Shown: positions 1 to 6,750, counted from the first letter of the stretch. The stretch is DNA of 10,719 nt from Pseudomonadota bacterium (GCA_023393575.1 JAEWKX010000077.1:1-10719); one strand, 5' to 3'. Notes: generated by a model not told the origin, from the letters alone. Translations and numbers: made by a program.

Positions 1-426
1 CCGCTGGTGCGCCTGTTCTCGACCGTCTTGCGCAAGGATGACGACGGCAAGACCTATCTCGTCACGCCCGTGGAAAAGGTCGGCATCCGCGTCCAGGACG
101 CCCCGTTCCTCGCCGTCGAGATGAACGTCTCGGAGCGGGGCGGCGGGCCGGTGCTGACCTTCCGGACCAATGTCGGCGATGTCGTGGAGGCGGGTGCGGG
201 GCATCCGCTTCGCTTCGTCATCGCGGGAGAAAACCGTGAGCTGAAGCCCTATCTGCTGGTGCGCGGAAGACTGGAGGCGCTCGTGTCGCGATCGGTCATG
301 TACGACCTCGTTGAACGCGGGGAAACGGTGGATGTCGAGGGCGTGGCGATGTTCGCCGTGCGATCCGCAGGCGAAATCTTCCCCGTGATGCCTGCCGCAG
401 AGCTGGATACACTCTCGCATGAATGA
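1..426 (+). CDS. DUF1285 domain-containing protein (5' truncated)
   Basis: The frame is open from the first base and ends with TGA at 424-426, so the N-terminus lies outside the window; about 141 C-terminal residues are visible. The text matches the DUF1285 family as I recall it, including the segment reading TPVEKVGIRVQDAPFLAVEM near the start of the visible part, followed by alternating short beta-strands and a late LKPYLLVRGRLEALVSRSVM segment. DUF1285 proteins are soluble and have no established function. The stop overlaps the start of the next gene (CoA pyrophosphatase) by 8 nt, which implies one transcript and translational coupling. An ATG-like internal start is not needed because the frame continues upstream. 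Family assignment is by memory of the motif and of the neighbourhood (DUF1285, NUDIX, cca), so it is good but not certain. Confidence 0.8.
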   Translation, partial: PLVRLFSTVLRKDDDGKTYLVTPVEKVGIRVQDAPFLAVEMNVSERGGGPVLTFRTNVGDVVEAGAGHPLRFVIAGENRELKPYLLVRGRLEALVSRSVMYDLVERGETVDVEGVAMFAVRSAGEIFPVMPAAELDTLSHE

Positions 427-1054
427 CGCCCTTCCTTATTCGGCGGAGAATTTCAAGTCCCGCGCCCGCAGCCAGAAGGGCGGTCCGATCGAGCAATCCT
501 GGCGCAGCCACGGCGATCACCTGCTCAACCCCGACCTGATGCCGGTGATCGAGGGCCTGCAGCTGAAGGATGCGGCCGTGCTCGTGCCGGTGGTGGATGA
601 CGGAGACGAGGCCAAGGTGATCTTTACCCGGCGGACGGCGACGCTGCGCAAGCATTCCGGCCAGATCGCCTTTCCGGGTGGCGCCATCGATCCGGGCGAC
701 GCTTCTCCCGAGACGGCGGCGATCCGCGAGGCGGAGGAGGAGATCGGCCTGCCGCCCGTCTTCGTGGAGCCGGTGGGGCGGCTGCCCGATTATCTGGCGC
801 CGACCGGCTTCCGGATCACGCCGGTGCTGTCGATCGTGCGCCGGGGTTTCGACCTCAAACTCAATCCGCATGAGGTGGACGATGTCTTCGAGGTTCCGCT
901 GTCCTTCCTGATGGACCCGGAAAACCACCGGCGCGGGAGCCGCGTCTGGGACGGAAGAGAGCGCTATTTCTACGAAATGCCCTATGGAGACTGGAATATA
1001 TGGGGCATTACCGCGAGCATCGTCCGAACGATCTATGAAAGGCTTTATGCATGA
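419..1054 (+). CDS. CoA pyrophosphatase, NUDIX hydrolase (NudL/YeaB type)
   Basis: This 211-aa protein is a NUDIX hydrolase of the CoA pyrophosphatase group, which in characterised members splits CoA or its derivatives to 3',5'-ADP and 4'-phosphopantetheine using Mg2+ or Mn2+. The group's upstream signature LRKHSGQIAFPGG is at residues 76-88. The NUDIX helix REAEEEIGL is at 103-111 and supplies the acidic metal ligands E104, E107 and E108. The spacing between the GG turn and RE is one residue longer than the generic NUDIX box, as in E. coli NudL. No signal peptide or membrane segment is seen, so it is probably cytosolic. The ATG at 419 overlaps the DUF1285 stop by 8 nt and its Shine-Dalgarno is weak (GAGCTGGA), which fits reinitiation. 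Its TGA at 1052-1054 overlaps the cca start as ATGA. The physiological substrate is inferred from family membership. Confidence 0.93.
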   Translation: MNDALPYSAENFKSRARSQKGGPIEQSWRSHGDHLLNPDLMPVIEGLQLKDAAVLVPVVDDGDEAKVIFTRRTATLRKHSGQIAFPGGAIDPGDASPETAAIREAEEEIGLPPVFVEPVGRLPDYLAPTGFRITPVLSIVRRGFDLKLNPHEVDDVFEVPLSFLMDPENHRRGSRVWDGRERYFYEMPYGDWNIWGITASIVRTIYERLYA

Positions 1055-2313
1055 CATCTGTCGCCGGCGAGACGTGGTTCGGGGATCCGGCACTGCGGCG
1101 GATACTGGAGGTCCTGAACGCCGGGGGCGGCGAGGCCCGCATCGTCGGCGGCGCCATCCGCAACGCCCTGATGGGGATGGCGGTCGGAGATATAGACATC
1201 GCCACGACGCTGGTGCCGGAGACCGTTGTCGAGCGTGCCAAGGCCGCGGGAATCAAAGCAGTGCCGACCGGGATCGAGCATGGCACCGTGACGCTGGTAC
1301 TGGACGGCAAGGGCTTCGAGGTGACGACGCTGCGCCGCGACGTGGAAACGGACGGCCGGTGGGCGCAGGTGGCCTACGGAACCGACTGGAAGACGGATGC
1401 CGAGCGGCGCGACCTCACGATCAACGCGCTCTATGCGGACGAGAAGGGCGGCGTCATCGACCTCGTCGGCGGACTGGCCGACGTCGAGACGCGCACCGTG
1501 CGGTTCATCGGCGACGCGGCGACGCGGATCGCCGAGGATTACCTGCGCGTGCTGCGGTTCTTCCGCTTCTTCGCCTATTACGGTAGCGGGCGACCGGATG
1601 CGGAAGGCCTCAAGGCGTCAGCCAGGGCGAAGGACAAGCTGAGGACGCTTTCGGCGGAGCGCATATGGAGCGAAACGAAGAAGCTGCTGGCTGCTCCAGA
1701 CCCGTCCCGCGCCCTACTATGGATGCGCCAGACCGGGGTGCTCACGGAGATCCTGCCGGAAACGGAGAAATGGGGCATCGACGCCGTGCATGGGCTCGTC
1801 GCGGCGGAGCAGGCGCTGAAATGGGAGCCCGATCCGCTGCTGCGGCTGGCGGCCATCGTACCCGACGATCCCGAGCGCCTGGAGGCGCTTTCGAAGCGGC
1901 TGCGCATGTCGAACGCCGAGGCCGCCAGGCTGCAGGCCTGGGCGACCGCTCCCGTCCTTCCGGACGAGGTGACCGACGTCGGGTTCGACCGGATGCTCTA
2001 CCGCCACGGCAGGGAGGGGATCGGGATGCGCCTGAGGCTCGCACTGGCGGCATCGCGATCGTCTGCGCCGGGCGATCCGTTCGCGATGCGCAAGACGGCG
2101 AGGCTGACGAGCCTCCTGGCCCGCTGCGATCACTATCGACGGCCGGTGTTCCCGCTGACGGGTGCCGACGTCCTTGCTGCCGGGGTTCCGCCCGGAAGAC
2201 GGGTAGGAGAGGTGCTGGCCATATTGGAGGCCTTCTGGATCGAGCGGAATTTCACGCCGGACCGGATGGCCCTTTCCGCCCGGCTCGGCGAAATGATACG
2301 AAACTCGCTCTGA
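1051..2313 (+). CDS. cca: CCA tRNA nucleotidyltransferase
   Basis: This 420-aa class II nucleotidyltransferase builds or repairs the 3' CCA end of tRNAs using CTP and ATP without a nucleic-acid template. The head domain has the GGAIRN motif at residues 33-38 and the catalytic metal-binding DID at 47-49. The RRDLTINA motif, which helps in sugar and NTP recognition, is at 119-126. The neck follows with EDYLRVLRFFRF at about 162-173, which includes the base-templating region of the family. The remaining helical body and tail (about 180-420) show no HD phosphohydrolase motif, as is common for alphaproteobacterial members. The ATG at 1051 overlaps the previous stop by 4 nt, and an AAAGG ribosome site lies at 1038-1042 (8-nt spacing), so the start is well supported. 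The gene ends convergently with the minus-strand DUF1059 gene, 11 nt away. Confidence 0.95.
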   Translation: MTSVAGETWFGDPALRRILEVLNAGGGEARIVGGAIRNALMGMAVGDIDIATTLVPETVVERAKAAGIKAVPTGIEHGTVTLVLDGKGFEVTTLRRDVETDGRWAQVAYGTDWKTDAERRDLTINALYADEKGGVIDLVGGLADVETRTVRFIGDAATRIAEDYLRVLRFFRFFAYYGSGRPDAEGLKASARAKDKLRTLSAERIWSETKKLLAAPDPSRALLWMRQTGVLTEILPETEKWGIDAVHGLVAAEQALKWEPDPLLRLAAIVPDDPERLEALSKRLRMSNAEAARLQAWATAPVLPDEVTDVGFDRMLYRHGREGIGMRLRLALAASRSSAPGDPFAMRKTARLTSLLARCDHYRRPVFPLTGADVLAAGVPPGRRVGEVLAILEAFWIERNFTPDRMALSARLGEMIRNSL

Positions 2314-2324
2314 AGGCGCGATGA

Positions 2325-2510
2325 TCAGGCAGCGGCCGCTTCATTGCGGATGCGTGCCTTGATGTTTTCGACCATGTTCTCGCGAATGATCTCTTCGCCG
2401 TGCGCCGTGCGAAGGTGCTCGACGGCGCGACGTACGATCTCGGCGTCCTCATCGGCGCGGGTATGCCAGGAGCATCCGGGAACCAGGGTTCCGCATTCGA
2501 ACAGTCTCAT
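2325..2510 (-). CDS. DUF1059 domain-containing small protein
   Basis: This is a 61-aa protein beginning MRLFECGTLVPGCSW, with a later HLRTAHG segment and a C-terminal helix of the form ENMVENIKARIRNEA. The Cys-Gly followed by a VPGC pair (C6, C13) and the HxxxxHG region are the hallmarks of DUF1059. These are small soluble proteins of unknown function, often found as single short genes in soil bacteria; the Cys and His residues could bind a metal, but that is only inference. The start is fixed by a near-perfect AGGAGG at 2516-2521 with 5-nt spacing. It lies 94 nt downstream of the 95-aa gene on the same strand, with a strong hairpin in the gap, so the two may share a transcript or be separated by a terminator. 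Its 3' end faces cca. Confidence 0.88.
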   Translation of the reverse strand: MRLFECGTLVPGCSWHTRADEDAEIVRRAVEHLRTAHGEEIIRENMVENIKARIRNEAAAA

Positions 2511-2515
2511 TGCGT

Positions 2516-2521
2516 CCTCCT
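2516..2521 (-). promoter_or_regulatory. Shine-Dalgarno of the DUF1059 gene
   Basis: On the minus strand the sequence reads AAAGGAGGACGCAATG. The full AGGAGG core sits 5 nt before the ATG at 2510. It settles the start of a very short gene and argues that the 61-aa protein is really translated. Confidence 0.85.
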
Positions 2522-2539
2522 TTCAACTTTCAGTGCCGA

Positions 2540-2563
2540 CGAAGGCATCCGAAGATGCCTTCG
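2540..2563 (-). terminator. Perfect hairpin with C(UUCG)G tetraloop between two small genes
   Basis: Minus-strand RNA would read CGAAGGCAUC, then UUCG, then GAUGCCUUCG: ten uninterrupted pairs closed by the extra-stable C(UUCG)G tetraloop, with a possible G-U pair at the base. In plus-strand RNA the loop would be the ordinary CGAA. The orientation therefore fits transcription with the flanking minus-strand genes. It lies 41 nt after the stop of the 95-aa gene and 29 nt before the DUF1059 start. No run of T follows it on the minus strand, so it is not a textbook intrinsic terminator. It could instead be an intercistronic RNA-stabilising or processing element, or part of the DUF1059 leader. Confidence 0.5.
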
Positions 2564-2604
2564 CGATCGGGTAACAAGACAAACAGGAAGGCGTTCCCGG
2601 CGGG

Positions 2605-2892
2605 TTACTCGCGCAGTGCCCAGGCGTGGAATACCGAAGCCGACTGAAGCGGGATAGGCCGTCGGCCAAGCACGTGATCCCGTGCCGCCGCGCCCGTCAG
2701 GCCGGTACGGCCGGCAAGCCGACGCCTGACCTGTTCGAGGTAATACTCCCGCGGCAGGCAGGGGTCTCCCCGCGAGCGGAGTTCCTCGGCGAGGTGCTCG
2801 ATCATCTCGGGAGTATCCAGGAGACGAGCCCGATCCGGTCCTCTTTCGGCGGCGCTCTTCGACGGCACTGGCATGCTATTCGACGCAATCAT
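2605..2892 (-). CDS. Uncharacterised 95-aa protein
   Basis: I do not recognise this protein. From the ATG at 2892 it begins MIASNSMPVPSKSAAERG and is arginine-rich. A DTPEMIEHLAEELRSRGD helix follows, then LPREYYLEQVRRRLAGRTGL and a C-terminal VFHAWALRE. There is no signal peptide, membrane span, or Cys/His cluster, so it is probably a small soluble helical protein. The open frame extends upstream to a TTG at 2934, but the ATG at 2892 is preferred because a GGAGGAGGAA Shine-Dalgarno lies 4-6 nt before it. It precedes the DUF1059 gene on the same strand and lies downstream of hemF with a 112-nt gap. The strong ribosome site and the dyad-containing upstream region support a real gene, but without homology evidence the function is unknown. 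Confidence 0.65.
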   Translation of the reverse strand: MIASNSMPVPSKSAAERGPDRARLLDTPEMIEHLAEELRSRGDPCLPREYYLEQVRRRLAGRTGLTGAAARDHVLGRRPIPLQSASVFHAWALRE

Positions 2893-2896
2893 CGCG

Positions 2897-2906
2897 TTCC
2901 TCCTCC
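2897..2906 (-). promoter_or_regulatory. Shine-Dalgarno deciding the start of the 95-aa gene
   Basis: The minus strand reads GGAGGAGGAACGCGATG. An AGGAGG core at 2899-2904 sits 6 nt before the ATG at 2892. The longer TTG-initiated frame at 2934 would bury this site inside the coding region, so the shorter protein is favoured. Confidence 0.75.
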
Positions 2907-2946
2907 GGTGCAACTGGAAGAAGGCTAGCACCAATAACCACCATTG

Positions 2947-2977
2947 AATATGTCAAATGTTAGAGATGCGACATATT
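2947..2977. promoter_or_regulatory. 8-bp perfect dyad overlapping a minus-strand TTGACA box (candidate operator/promoter)
   Basis: AATATGTC at 2947-2954 and GACATATT at 2970-2977 are exact inverted repeats separated by 15 bp. The half-site centres are 23 bp apart, about two helical turns. The left arm overlaps a perfect TTGACA hexamer on the minus strand (2951-2956) that could be the -35 box for the 95-aa gene. No convincing -10 hexamer lies at 16-18 bp; the nearest A/T-rich candidates (TTATTG, TGCTAG) have poor spacing. The site lies between the hemF stop and the 95-aa gene. A repressor-binding site is plausible but not shown. A weak bulged hairpin at 2978-2999 next to it could mark the end of the hemF transcript. 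Confidence 0.35.
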
Positions 2978-3004
2978 GGCTGGAAGCCCCTGCCAAGCCG
3001 GCGA

Positions 3005-3919
3005 TCAGGGCCAGCGGACCACCGGCGGAAGGGAGGACAGGATCGATTCCACATTGCCGCCCGTCTTCAGCCCGAAGATGGTGCCGCGATCGTAGAGCAG
3101 GTTGAACTCGACGTACCGGCCACGGCGGACAAGCTGCTCGTCGCGGTCCTCTTCCGTCCAGGGTGAATTGAAGTTGGCGCGCACGATCCTCGGATAGACG
3201 AGGTTGAAGGCGCGGCCGACGTCCTGGACGAAGGCGAAATCGGCCTGCCAGCCACCCTTCTCCTCGCCGGAATGCAGCCAGTCGAAGAAGATGCCGCCGA
3301 TGCCGCGCGCCTCGTTGCGGTGCTTGAGATAGAAATAGTCGTCGCACCACTGCTTGTAGCGGTCGTAATCGGCGACGGCCTCGTGCCGCTTGCAGGTCAC
3401 TTCCATGACCCGGTGGAAGATCGTGCTGTCGGGATCCTCCTGCGTGCGACGCCGGTCCAGCACCGGCGTGAGATCCGCGCCGCCCCCGAACCACTGGCTG
3501 GAGGTCACGACCATGCGGGTGTTCATGTGAACCGCCGGCACGTTCGGATTGACGGGATGGGCGATCAGGGAGATACCGGATGCCCAGAAGCAGGGATCCT
3601 CGTCCGCTCCGGGAATCTGGCTGCGGAAGTCGGGCGAGAACTCGCCGTGGACGGTCGAGGTGTGGACACCGACCTTCTCGAACACGCGGCCTTCCATCAT
3701 CGACATGCGGCCGCCACCGCCGGAGCCTTTCTCGCGCAGCCAGTCCTTTGCCGTGAAACGTCCCGGCGGCTGATCGGCGAGCGGGCCTTCGAGTTCGTCC
3801 TCAAGCGCCTCGAAGGAGGCGCAGATCGTGTCGCGGATGCTCTCGAACCAGGCTTTCGCTGTCGCCTTCTTCTCCTCGATGTCCGCCGGCAGACCCTTCG
3901 GCAAAACTGGCCGTTCCAT
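3005..3919 (-). CDS. hemF: Oxygen-dependent coproporphyrinogen III oxidase
   Basis: HemF oxidatively decarboxylates two propionate side chains of coproporphyrinogen III to give protoporphyrinogen IX, using O2, late in haem synthesis; it is a soluble cytosolic enzyme. The 304 residues match the usual length (E. coli HemF is about 299). Family landmarks are [11 protein letters not shown] (67-77), [16 protein letters not shown] (120-135), [11 protein letters not shown] (143-153), the [20 protein letters not shown] region (193-212), and the C-terminal [20 protein letters not shown] (266-285) followed by [13 protein letters not shown]. Conserved histidines at 121, 131, 180 and 200 are present, so the enzyme looks intact. 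A GAGG ribosome site lies 8 nt before the ATG. It is divergent from the 84-aa gene across 144 bp. No FNR-type TTGAT-N4-ATCAA box was seen upstream. Confidence 0.97.
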   Translation of the reverse strand: MERPVLPKGLPADIEEKKATAKAWFESIRDTICASFEALEDELEGPLADQPPGRFTAKDWLREKGSGGGGRMSMMEGRVFEKVGVHTSTVHGEFSPDFRSQIPGADEDPCFWASGISLIAHPVNPNVPAVHMNTRMVVTSSQWFGGGADLTPVLDRRRTQEDPDSTIFHRVMEVTCKRHEAVADYDRYKQWCDDYFYLKHRNEARGIGGIFFDWLHSGEEKGGWQADFAFVQDVGRAFNLVYPRIVRANFNSPWTEEDRDEQLVRRGRYVEFNLLYDRGTIFGLKTGGNVESILSSLPPVVRWP

Positions 3920-4063
3920 GCGCTATTCCTCGTTCGACGATTCCTTGTTCCAAACTCCTTTAGCAGCAACGGGTTTCGACGGCCAATGCCCTGCACTGCG
4001 CGGCATTTCCGACTCGCAATAGGCGTGCCCGCGCATTATCTTCAGTCCGGAGAGGTAGATTGC

Positions 4064-4318
4064 ATGGCAAGACTTACCCCGCCGCCGCTGGACGGCCTGA
4101 AGCGAAGGATAGACCGGCACCGCCAGGAAAGGGCCGGGCGTCCGTCGATGTTCGTGCGGGAAACGTTCCGGCTGTCGCGTCAGGAGGCCCGCGAGAAGGC
4201 ACGGGAATGGTTCGCCGAATATCCAAAGGCCGCGTACTGGACCGAGGTCGAGAGCTGGCGGCAGCTCGACGGCGACCAGATCGAGTTCACCATGCGGCGC
4301 CTGCCGAGCGCCGACTGA
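4064..4318 (+). CDS. Uncharacterised 84-aa basic protein beside hemF
   Basis: I cannot assign a function. The ATG at 4064 has a GGAGAGG ribosome site ending 8 nt upstream. The frame is open much further upstream, but that extension is antisense to hemF and is not credible as coding. The protein starts MARLTPPPLDGLKRRIDRHR, has a central helix RLSRQEAREKAREWF (residues 36-50), and then an aromatic stretch KAAYWTEVESWRQLDGDQIE (56-75) ending FTMRRLP. It is rich in Arg and Glu and has no Cys, no signal peptide and no membrane span. It resembles short conserved hypothetical proteins that I associate with rhizobial chromosomes, but this is recollection, not a search. It converges on the Na/Pi gene, with 18 nt between the two stops. 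Confidence 0.75.
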   Translation: MARLTPPPLDGLKRRIDRHRQERAGRPSMFVRETFRLSRQEAREKAREWFAEYPKAAYWTEVESWRQLDGDQIEFTMRRLPSAD

Positions 4319-4327
4319 TCGTCAGAC

Positions 4328-4343
4328 CGCCTGCGATCAGGCG
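4328..4343. terminator. Short GC hairpin at a convergent gene end
   Basis: CGCCTG, then CGAT, then CAGGCG forms a perfect 6-bp stem with a 4-nt loop, 9 nt after the stop of the 84-aa gene. It overlaps the last codon and stop of the minus-strand Na/Pi gene (4337-4339). It is symmetric, so it could act on either transcript. No T-tract follows on either strand, so a terminator role is only suggested. Confidence 0.3.
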
Positions 4344-5989
4344 CCGGGCTCCGCCTGGCGCAGTCGGCTTTCCCGCAGCAGGCCGCTGTCGTCGAGAATC
4401 GGATGGGCGACCGAGACGATATGCGCGTTGATGCGCTTCAGGTCGCGAAGAATATCGAGATGAAGCGAGCTCGTCTGCAGGCTTTCCATGCGCCCGTCGC
4501 GAAGCCTTTCGAGATGACGTTCGGAAGATCGCTTCTCGGCCTTGCGGACATCCACCTTCATTTCCATCAGCCTGAGCGCAAGGTCGAAGTCGCCGGTGAC
4601 GAAGATGGTCTGGGCGATGCGCAGGTTCTCGATCGTCAGGTCAAAGAGGTTCTTCAGCTCCTGGTAGCCGTCCTCGGAGAATTTGAGGCTGCTCGATATC
4701 TTCTTGCGGACCTGCTCGCCCAGGCCCTTCTCGATGATGTCGCCGGTGTGCTCCAGATTGATGGCATAGTCGATGATGGCGATCGATCGGCGGGCGTTCT
4801 CGCCGTCCAGGCCGTCGCGGCCGAGCTTGGAGAGGTAGATCTTCACCTCCTGCTGCAGCCGGTCGACGCTCTTTTCCAGCGCCTCGATTTCGGCAAGGGG
4901 AGCAAGGTCGTTGTTCTTGAAGGCGTTCTCGACGCGGATCAGCATGCGCTCGATCAGGTCGCCGACGCGCAGCACCTCGCGCGTCGCGTTGGCTAGCGCC
5001 ACGACGGGGGTTGCAAGCGCCTGCGCATCGAGGAATTTCGGGCCGGTATCGGGGTCGTCGGCGGAGGGGATGAGGCGCTTCATCATGTCGGAGAGGAGGC
5101 CGGAGAACGGCCAGGCCAGCAGCGCCAGGATCAGATTGAACGCCAGATGCGCATCGACCGGCAGCTTTGCCGGCACGAGCGGCAACATCTCCAGCAGTTC
5201 CGCCGCGAAGGCTGCCAGGGGCAGGGCGATGGCACAGCCGACGGCACGCACGACGAGATTGCCCGTGGTGATGCGGCGGGCGGAGGCCGGTCCGGAGAAG
5301 GTCGCGAGCACCGGCGGGATGGCGCCGCCGAGGTTCGCGCCGAGGATCAGCACGATGATCAGTCCGGTCGACAGGGCGCCGGTGGAGGCAAGCGACAGCA
5401 CCAGCACGACGACGGCAAGGCTGGAAGAGGAGACGACCGCGAGCAGCGCCGTCAGGGCCAGTGCCACCGGCCAGGCGCCATCGAGCAGCCGGACGAAGGC
5501 GGCAAGCGCCGGCGATTCCCGCATCGGCTCGGTTGCCATGGACAACAGGTGGAGCGACAGCAGCATGAGGCCGATGCCGATCAGGGCGGTCCCGCCGCCC
5601 TTGCGGGCACTGGAGCCGCCGCGGTGGATGACGACGCCGGCGAGGATCAGAAGCGGCGAGAGCCATTCGATGCCGGTCGCCACGATCCAGGCGGTGACGG
5701 CGGTGCCGACATTGGCGCCGAGCAGGACGATCTGCGCCATGCGCGGACGGATCAGGTCGCGTTCGACGAAGGAGGCGACGGTCAGCGCCGTCGCCGTCGA
5801 ACTCTGCAGTGCGATAGTCGCAAGAAAGCCCGAGACGAAGGAGCGAAGGCCGCTTTGGGTGCCGGTGGCGAGCCCGCTGCGAAGCCGGGAGCCGAAAGCG
5901 CGGGTGACGCCGTCCTTCACCTGGGCGAGGCCGAAGAGCAGCAGGGCCACCGCGCCGAAGAGATTGATAATGACGATCGTCGATTGCAT
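4337..5989 (-). CDS. Na+/phosphate cotransporter family protein with PhoU-like C-terminal domain
   Basis: This is a 550-aa inner-membrane protein of the Na/Pi cotransporter (NptA/PNaS-like) family. The N-terminal half (residues 1-300) is strongly hydrophobic with about eight to nine spans. It shows the family's inverted repeat: QSSTATA (62-68) with GANVGTAVTA (91-100), and SSSSLAVVV (187-195) with GANLGG (217-222). The serine-rich motifs are thought to bind Na+ and phosphate. Residues 335-535 form a long helical region like PhoU, proposed to regulate transport. The open frame extends to a TTG at 6022, but the ATG at 5989 (MQSTIVIINLFGAVALLLFG) matches how family members begin and puts the first span at the N-terminus; its Shine-Dalgarno is weak. 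It lies 121 nt downstream of trmL. No pho genes or clear Pho box are nearby, so true phosphate transport is inferred from family only. Confidence 0.88.
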   Translation of the reverse strand: MQSTIVIINLFGAVALLLFGLAQVKDGVTRAFGSRLRSGLATGTQSGLRSFVSGFLATIALQSSTATALTVASFVERDLIRPRMAQIVLLGANVGTAVTAWIVATGIEWLSPLLILAGVVIHRGGSSARKGGGTALIGIGLMLLSLHLLSMATEPMRESPALAAFVRLLDGAWPVALALTALLAVVSSSSLAVVVLVLSLASTGALSTGLIIVLILGANLGGAIPPVLATFSGPASARRITTGNLVVRAVGCAIALPLAAFAAELLEMLPLVPAKLPVDAHLAFNLILALLAWPFSGLLSDMMKRLIPSADDPDTGPKFLDAQALATPVVALANATREVLRVGDLIERMLIRVENAFKNNDLAPLAEIEALEKSVDRLQQEVKIYLSKLGRDGLDGENARRSIAIIDYAINLEHTGDIIEKGLGEQVRKKISSSLKFSEDGYQELKNLFDLTIENLRIAQTIFVTGDFDLALRLMEMKVDVRKAEKRSSERHLERLRDGRMESLQTSSLHLDILRDLKRINAHIVSVAHPILDDSGLLRESRLRQAEPGA

Positions 5990-6110
5990 GCCGATTTCCG
6001 AAACGGCTCCGTTGCGGGACAATGTAGTTCTGTTGCCGGCTAAAGAAAATATGCCGGAGGAGTGGTTAAGGAAGATGCCGCGTGCGACAGTTTTCCGTGC
6101 AGTTCCGTCC

Positions 6111-6572
6111 TTACGACCAGCGGGTCTGGCGAAGCGCCTCTCCGGCGATCATGGCCGCCGACATGGCGACGTTGATCGACCTCTGTCCCTCCACCATCGG
6201 AATGAGAAGGCGCGCATCCGCAGCCTCATGGACATGATCGGGGACGCCGGCGCTTTCCCGGCCGAAGAGCAGCACGTCGTCGGGACGGAACTCGAACCTT
6301 ACATAGGTCAGGGCGGCCTTTGTGGAAGCCAGGACCAGCCTGCGACCGGACGATTGCCGCCAGTCCTGGAACGCCTGCCAGTTCACATGGCGGGTAAGCG
6401 CGACGCTTGCGACATAATCCATGCCCGCCCGTTTCAGGTTCCGGTCCGAGATATCGAAGCCCGCCGGCTCGATGACGTGCACCTTGAGCCCGAGGCAAGC
6501 GGCCAGCCTCAGGATGGTACCGGTATTTCCCGGAATATCAGGCTGGTAGAGGGCGATGTGAAGATCGGACAT
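6111..6572 (-). CDS. trmL: tRNA (cytidine(34)-2'-O)-methyltransferase, SPOUT family
   Basis: TrmL 2'-O-methylates the wobble nucleotide (C34 or cmnm5U34) of certain tRNA-Leu isoacceptors using S-adenosylmethionine. From the ATG at 6572 the protein has 153 residues, close to E. coli TrmL (157). The three SPOUT motifs are present: QPDIPGNTGTILRLAA at 10-25 with N16 and R22, LLFGRESAGVP at 101-111, and IPMVEGQRSINVAMSAA at 124-140. The last two form the trefoil knot that binds the cofactor. The open frame runs upstream to 6650, but nothing before MSDLHIALYQP resembles the family, so 6572 is chosen. There is no Shine-Dalgarno before it; a promoter-like pair just upstream would start transcription almost at the ATG (separate entry). 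The Na/Pi gene follows on the same strand after 121 nt. Confidence 0.93.
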   Translation of the reverse strand: MSDLHIALYQPDIPGNTGTILRLAACLGLKVHVIEPAGFDISDRNLKRAGMDYVASVALTRHVNWQAFQDWRQSSGRRLVLASTKAALTYVRFEFRPDDVLLFGRESAGVPDHVHEAADARLLIPMVEGQRSINVAMSAAMIAGEALRQTRWS

Positions 6573-6578
6573 GATCTG

Positions 6579-6607
6579 CCCATAGGTCATTGTCGGGTGA
6601 CAGTCAA
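6579..6607 (-). promoter_or_regulatory. Candidate sigma-70-type promoter giving a leaderless trmL transcript
   Basis: On the minus strand TTGACT (6602-6607) is followed after exactly 17 bp by TATGGG (6579-6584). Transcription starting 6-7 nt beyond the -10 box would fall at 6572-6573, on or one base before the trmL ATG. The lack of a Shine-Dalgarno at this ATG fits a leaderless message. The -10 hexamer is only partly consensus, so the call is tentative. Confidence 0.4.
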
Positions 6608-6750
6608 AACCGCTTCCGGGTTCGGGACGGTTGCGGCCAATAACCATCATCCTTCCGATGGGCGGAGCGGATGCCGCGATTTGCCCTTTCCAATTTTGGC
6701 GAAGGCGGTTACAAGAGCACCGTCTTCAACGCCAGCCTCAGGAGGCCTCC

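Noticed and set aside
296..1093. 265-codon minus-strand frame opposite the CoA pyrophosphatase gene
   Set aside because: It lies fully antisense to DUF1285 and NUDIX coding sequence, is Arg/His-rich and shows no family features.
1665..2324. 219-codon plus-strand frame inside cca
   Set aside because: It is an alternative frame within the well-supported cca gene, with low-complexity Arg/Gly/Ala composition.
2331..2340. Perfect palindrome AGCGGCCGCT near the cca/DUF1059 convergence
   Set aside because: It encodes the alanine run at the DUF1059 C-terminus and has no loop, so it is better explained by GC-rich Ala codons than by a terminator.
3272..4063. Long upstream extension of the 84-aa frame
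   Set aside because: It is antisense to hemF, which is an intact conserved enzyme. The ATG at 4064 has its own ribosome site, so only 4064-4318 is kept.
6608..6632. AACCG / CGGTT inverted repeat upstream of the trmL promoter
   Set aside because: Five-base arms 15 bp apart are expected often by chance in GC-rich DNA, and nothing else supports an operator.
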